Assembly (NCBI RefSeq): GCF_003987135.1
Contig: NZ_PIPJ01000002.1
Coordinates: 1 to 64,000 of the forward strand
Direction of reading: 5' to 3'
Length of the DNA stretch: 64,000 nt
Source of the DNA: Aliidiomarina iranensis
GTDB taxonomy: Bacteria > Pseudomonadota > Gammaproteobacteria > Enterobacterales > Alteromonadaceae
In this document: one piece after another, positions 63,394 through 64,000 of the stretch
Numbering within the stretch: the first letter of the stretch is position 1
How the letters are laid out: each line of letters begins with the position of its first letter
The notes under the pieces: model-generated
What the model was told of the DNA's origin: nothing
The model's database searches: none
Seen by the model: the letters and a program-made list of their open reading frames with translations, nothing else
Translations under genes and position numbers: made by a program

Positions 63394-64000
63394 ATGGTTA
63401 AACCCTCAGATCCAACATTCACGGCGGCAACCGAAGAGCCCCCGCAATTTGCTACTTTGGATTTAGGCTCAAACTCTTTTCACTTGTTAACGGCGCGGCT
63501 CGATAAGGGCACTATGCTTCCGGTGTTGCGTTTCAAAGAAAAAGTTCAGCTCGCCGCGGGCCTAAAAGCTCCCGGGATTCTCACCGAAGAGGCCATAGAG
63601 AAAGCGGTTTTAGCTCTACAAGGTTGCGCTCAGCGCTTGCAAGGGTTTAGCCCAGAACAAGTTCGTGTTGTAGCAACGCATACGCTACGTATTGCCCAGA
63701 ATAGTGATATTTTGTTGAATCGCGCTAAGGCTATTTTCCCGTTCCCTATCGAAATTATCTCGGGGCACGAAGAAGCTCGCTTGATTTACCATGGTGTGGC
63801 GCAAACTACAGCAATGGATAATAGCCGGTTTATTATCGATATCGGTGGGGGCAGTACCGAGCTTGCTGCGGGCCATAAGGTTTATCCGAAAATGGTGGCT
63901 TCTGTGAGTATGGGCTGTATTTCCTATACGGAACATTTTTTTTCGGCCGGTAAGCTGAGCCGTAAGCGCTTCGATAAAGCTATTATTTCAGCCCGGCGAG
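63394..64000 (+). CDS. ppx: Exopolyphosphatase Ppx (3' end outside window)
   Basis: An open frame of 202 codons runs off the window end. After 19 residues the ATPase-fold phosphate loop ATLDLGSNSFHL appears, then VRVVATHTLRIAQN, IISGHEEARLIYHG and the second loop FIIDIGGGSTEL, all Ppx/GppA signatures. Ppx degrades polyphosphate from the ends. Directly downstream of ppk, in the E. coli order, so Ppx is preferred to GppA. Confidence 0.93.
   Translation, partial: MVKPSDPTFTAATEEPPQFATLDLGSNSFHLLTARLDKGTMLPVLRFKEKVQLAAGLKAPGILTEEAIEKAVLALQGCAQRLQGFSPEQVRVVATHTLRIAQNSDILLNRAKAIFPFPIEIISGHEEARLIYHGVAQTTAMDNSRFIIDIGGGSTELAAGHKVYPKMVASVSMGCISYTEHFFSAGKLSRKRFDKAIISARR

Overview
The window is chromosomal DNA of a gammaproteobacterium. 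Several gene orders match Escherichia coli and its relatives: fur-fldA-ybfE-ybfF-seqA-pgm, hda-arsC(yfgD)-bepA-perM-bcp, dapA-bamC-purC, yffB-dapE and ppk-ppx. Moderate G+C, many lipoproteins, a TonB-dependent receptor, AbgT and DUF2897/DUF3185/DUF3667 proteins, and many c-di-GMP proteins suggest a marine Alteromonadales member, possibly Idiomarinaceae. The family-level placement is inference.

Layout. 1-49 is the cut end of an IS3-type transposase gene. 156-3774 (minus) holds a saccharopine-dehydrogenase-like enzyme, Fur, flavodoxin, YbfE, DUF2788 and YbfF, divergent from seqA-pgm (4030-6215). 6291-13394 carries an MFS transporter, a DUF2066 protein with Hda, then DUF2069-ArsC-BepA divergent from PerM. 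13541-21178 covers Bcp, DapA-BamC-PurC, the YffB-DapE-M15 peptidase-DUF2897 operon, YfbV and exonuclease III. 21446-25942 has a patatin-like protein, DUF3185, a MoxR/VWA pair and an Lgt-like/TlpA fusion. 26199-32247 is a bd-type (CIO-like) oxidase operon, cydABDC.

From 32456 to 45283 four of ten genes make or break c-di-GMP. One is a PAS phosphodiesterase with a DosP/FixL-like candidate haem histidine, next to cydABDC. One is a GAF-PAS-LOV-like-GGDEF-EAL protein. The last is an operon of an RsbQ-like hydrolase, a PAS-GGDEF cyclase and a GAF-EAL phosphodiesterase. Formaldehyde detoxification genes (LysR, frmA, fghA) and a beta-CASP nuclease lie between them.

45288-49985 has a tiny membrane protein, DUF3667, thioredoxin 2, AbgT and a CoA-transferase. 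50077-56556 is an overlapping three-gene operon behind a near-perfect Fur box: a large lipoprotein, a TonB-dependent receptor and a di-haem peroxidase. After a PDZ lipoprotein, tRNA-Val(GAC) and DUF2058 comes a coupled operon of CsgG-like, small, DUF4810 and DUF799 lipoproteins. The window closes with ppk-ppx behind a Pho box.

The best candidates for undescribed biology are the RsbQ/PAS-GGDEF/EAL module, the putative haem-PAS and LOV c-di-GMP enzymes, and the Fur-boxed lipoprotein/receptor/peroxidase operon. All functions are read from motifs and context; no database search was run.
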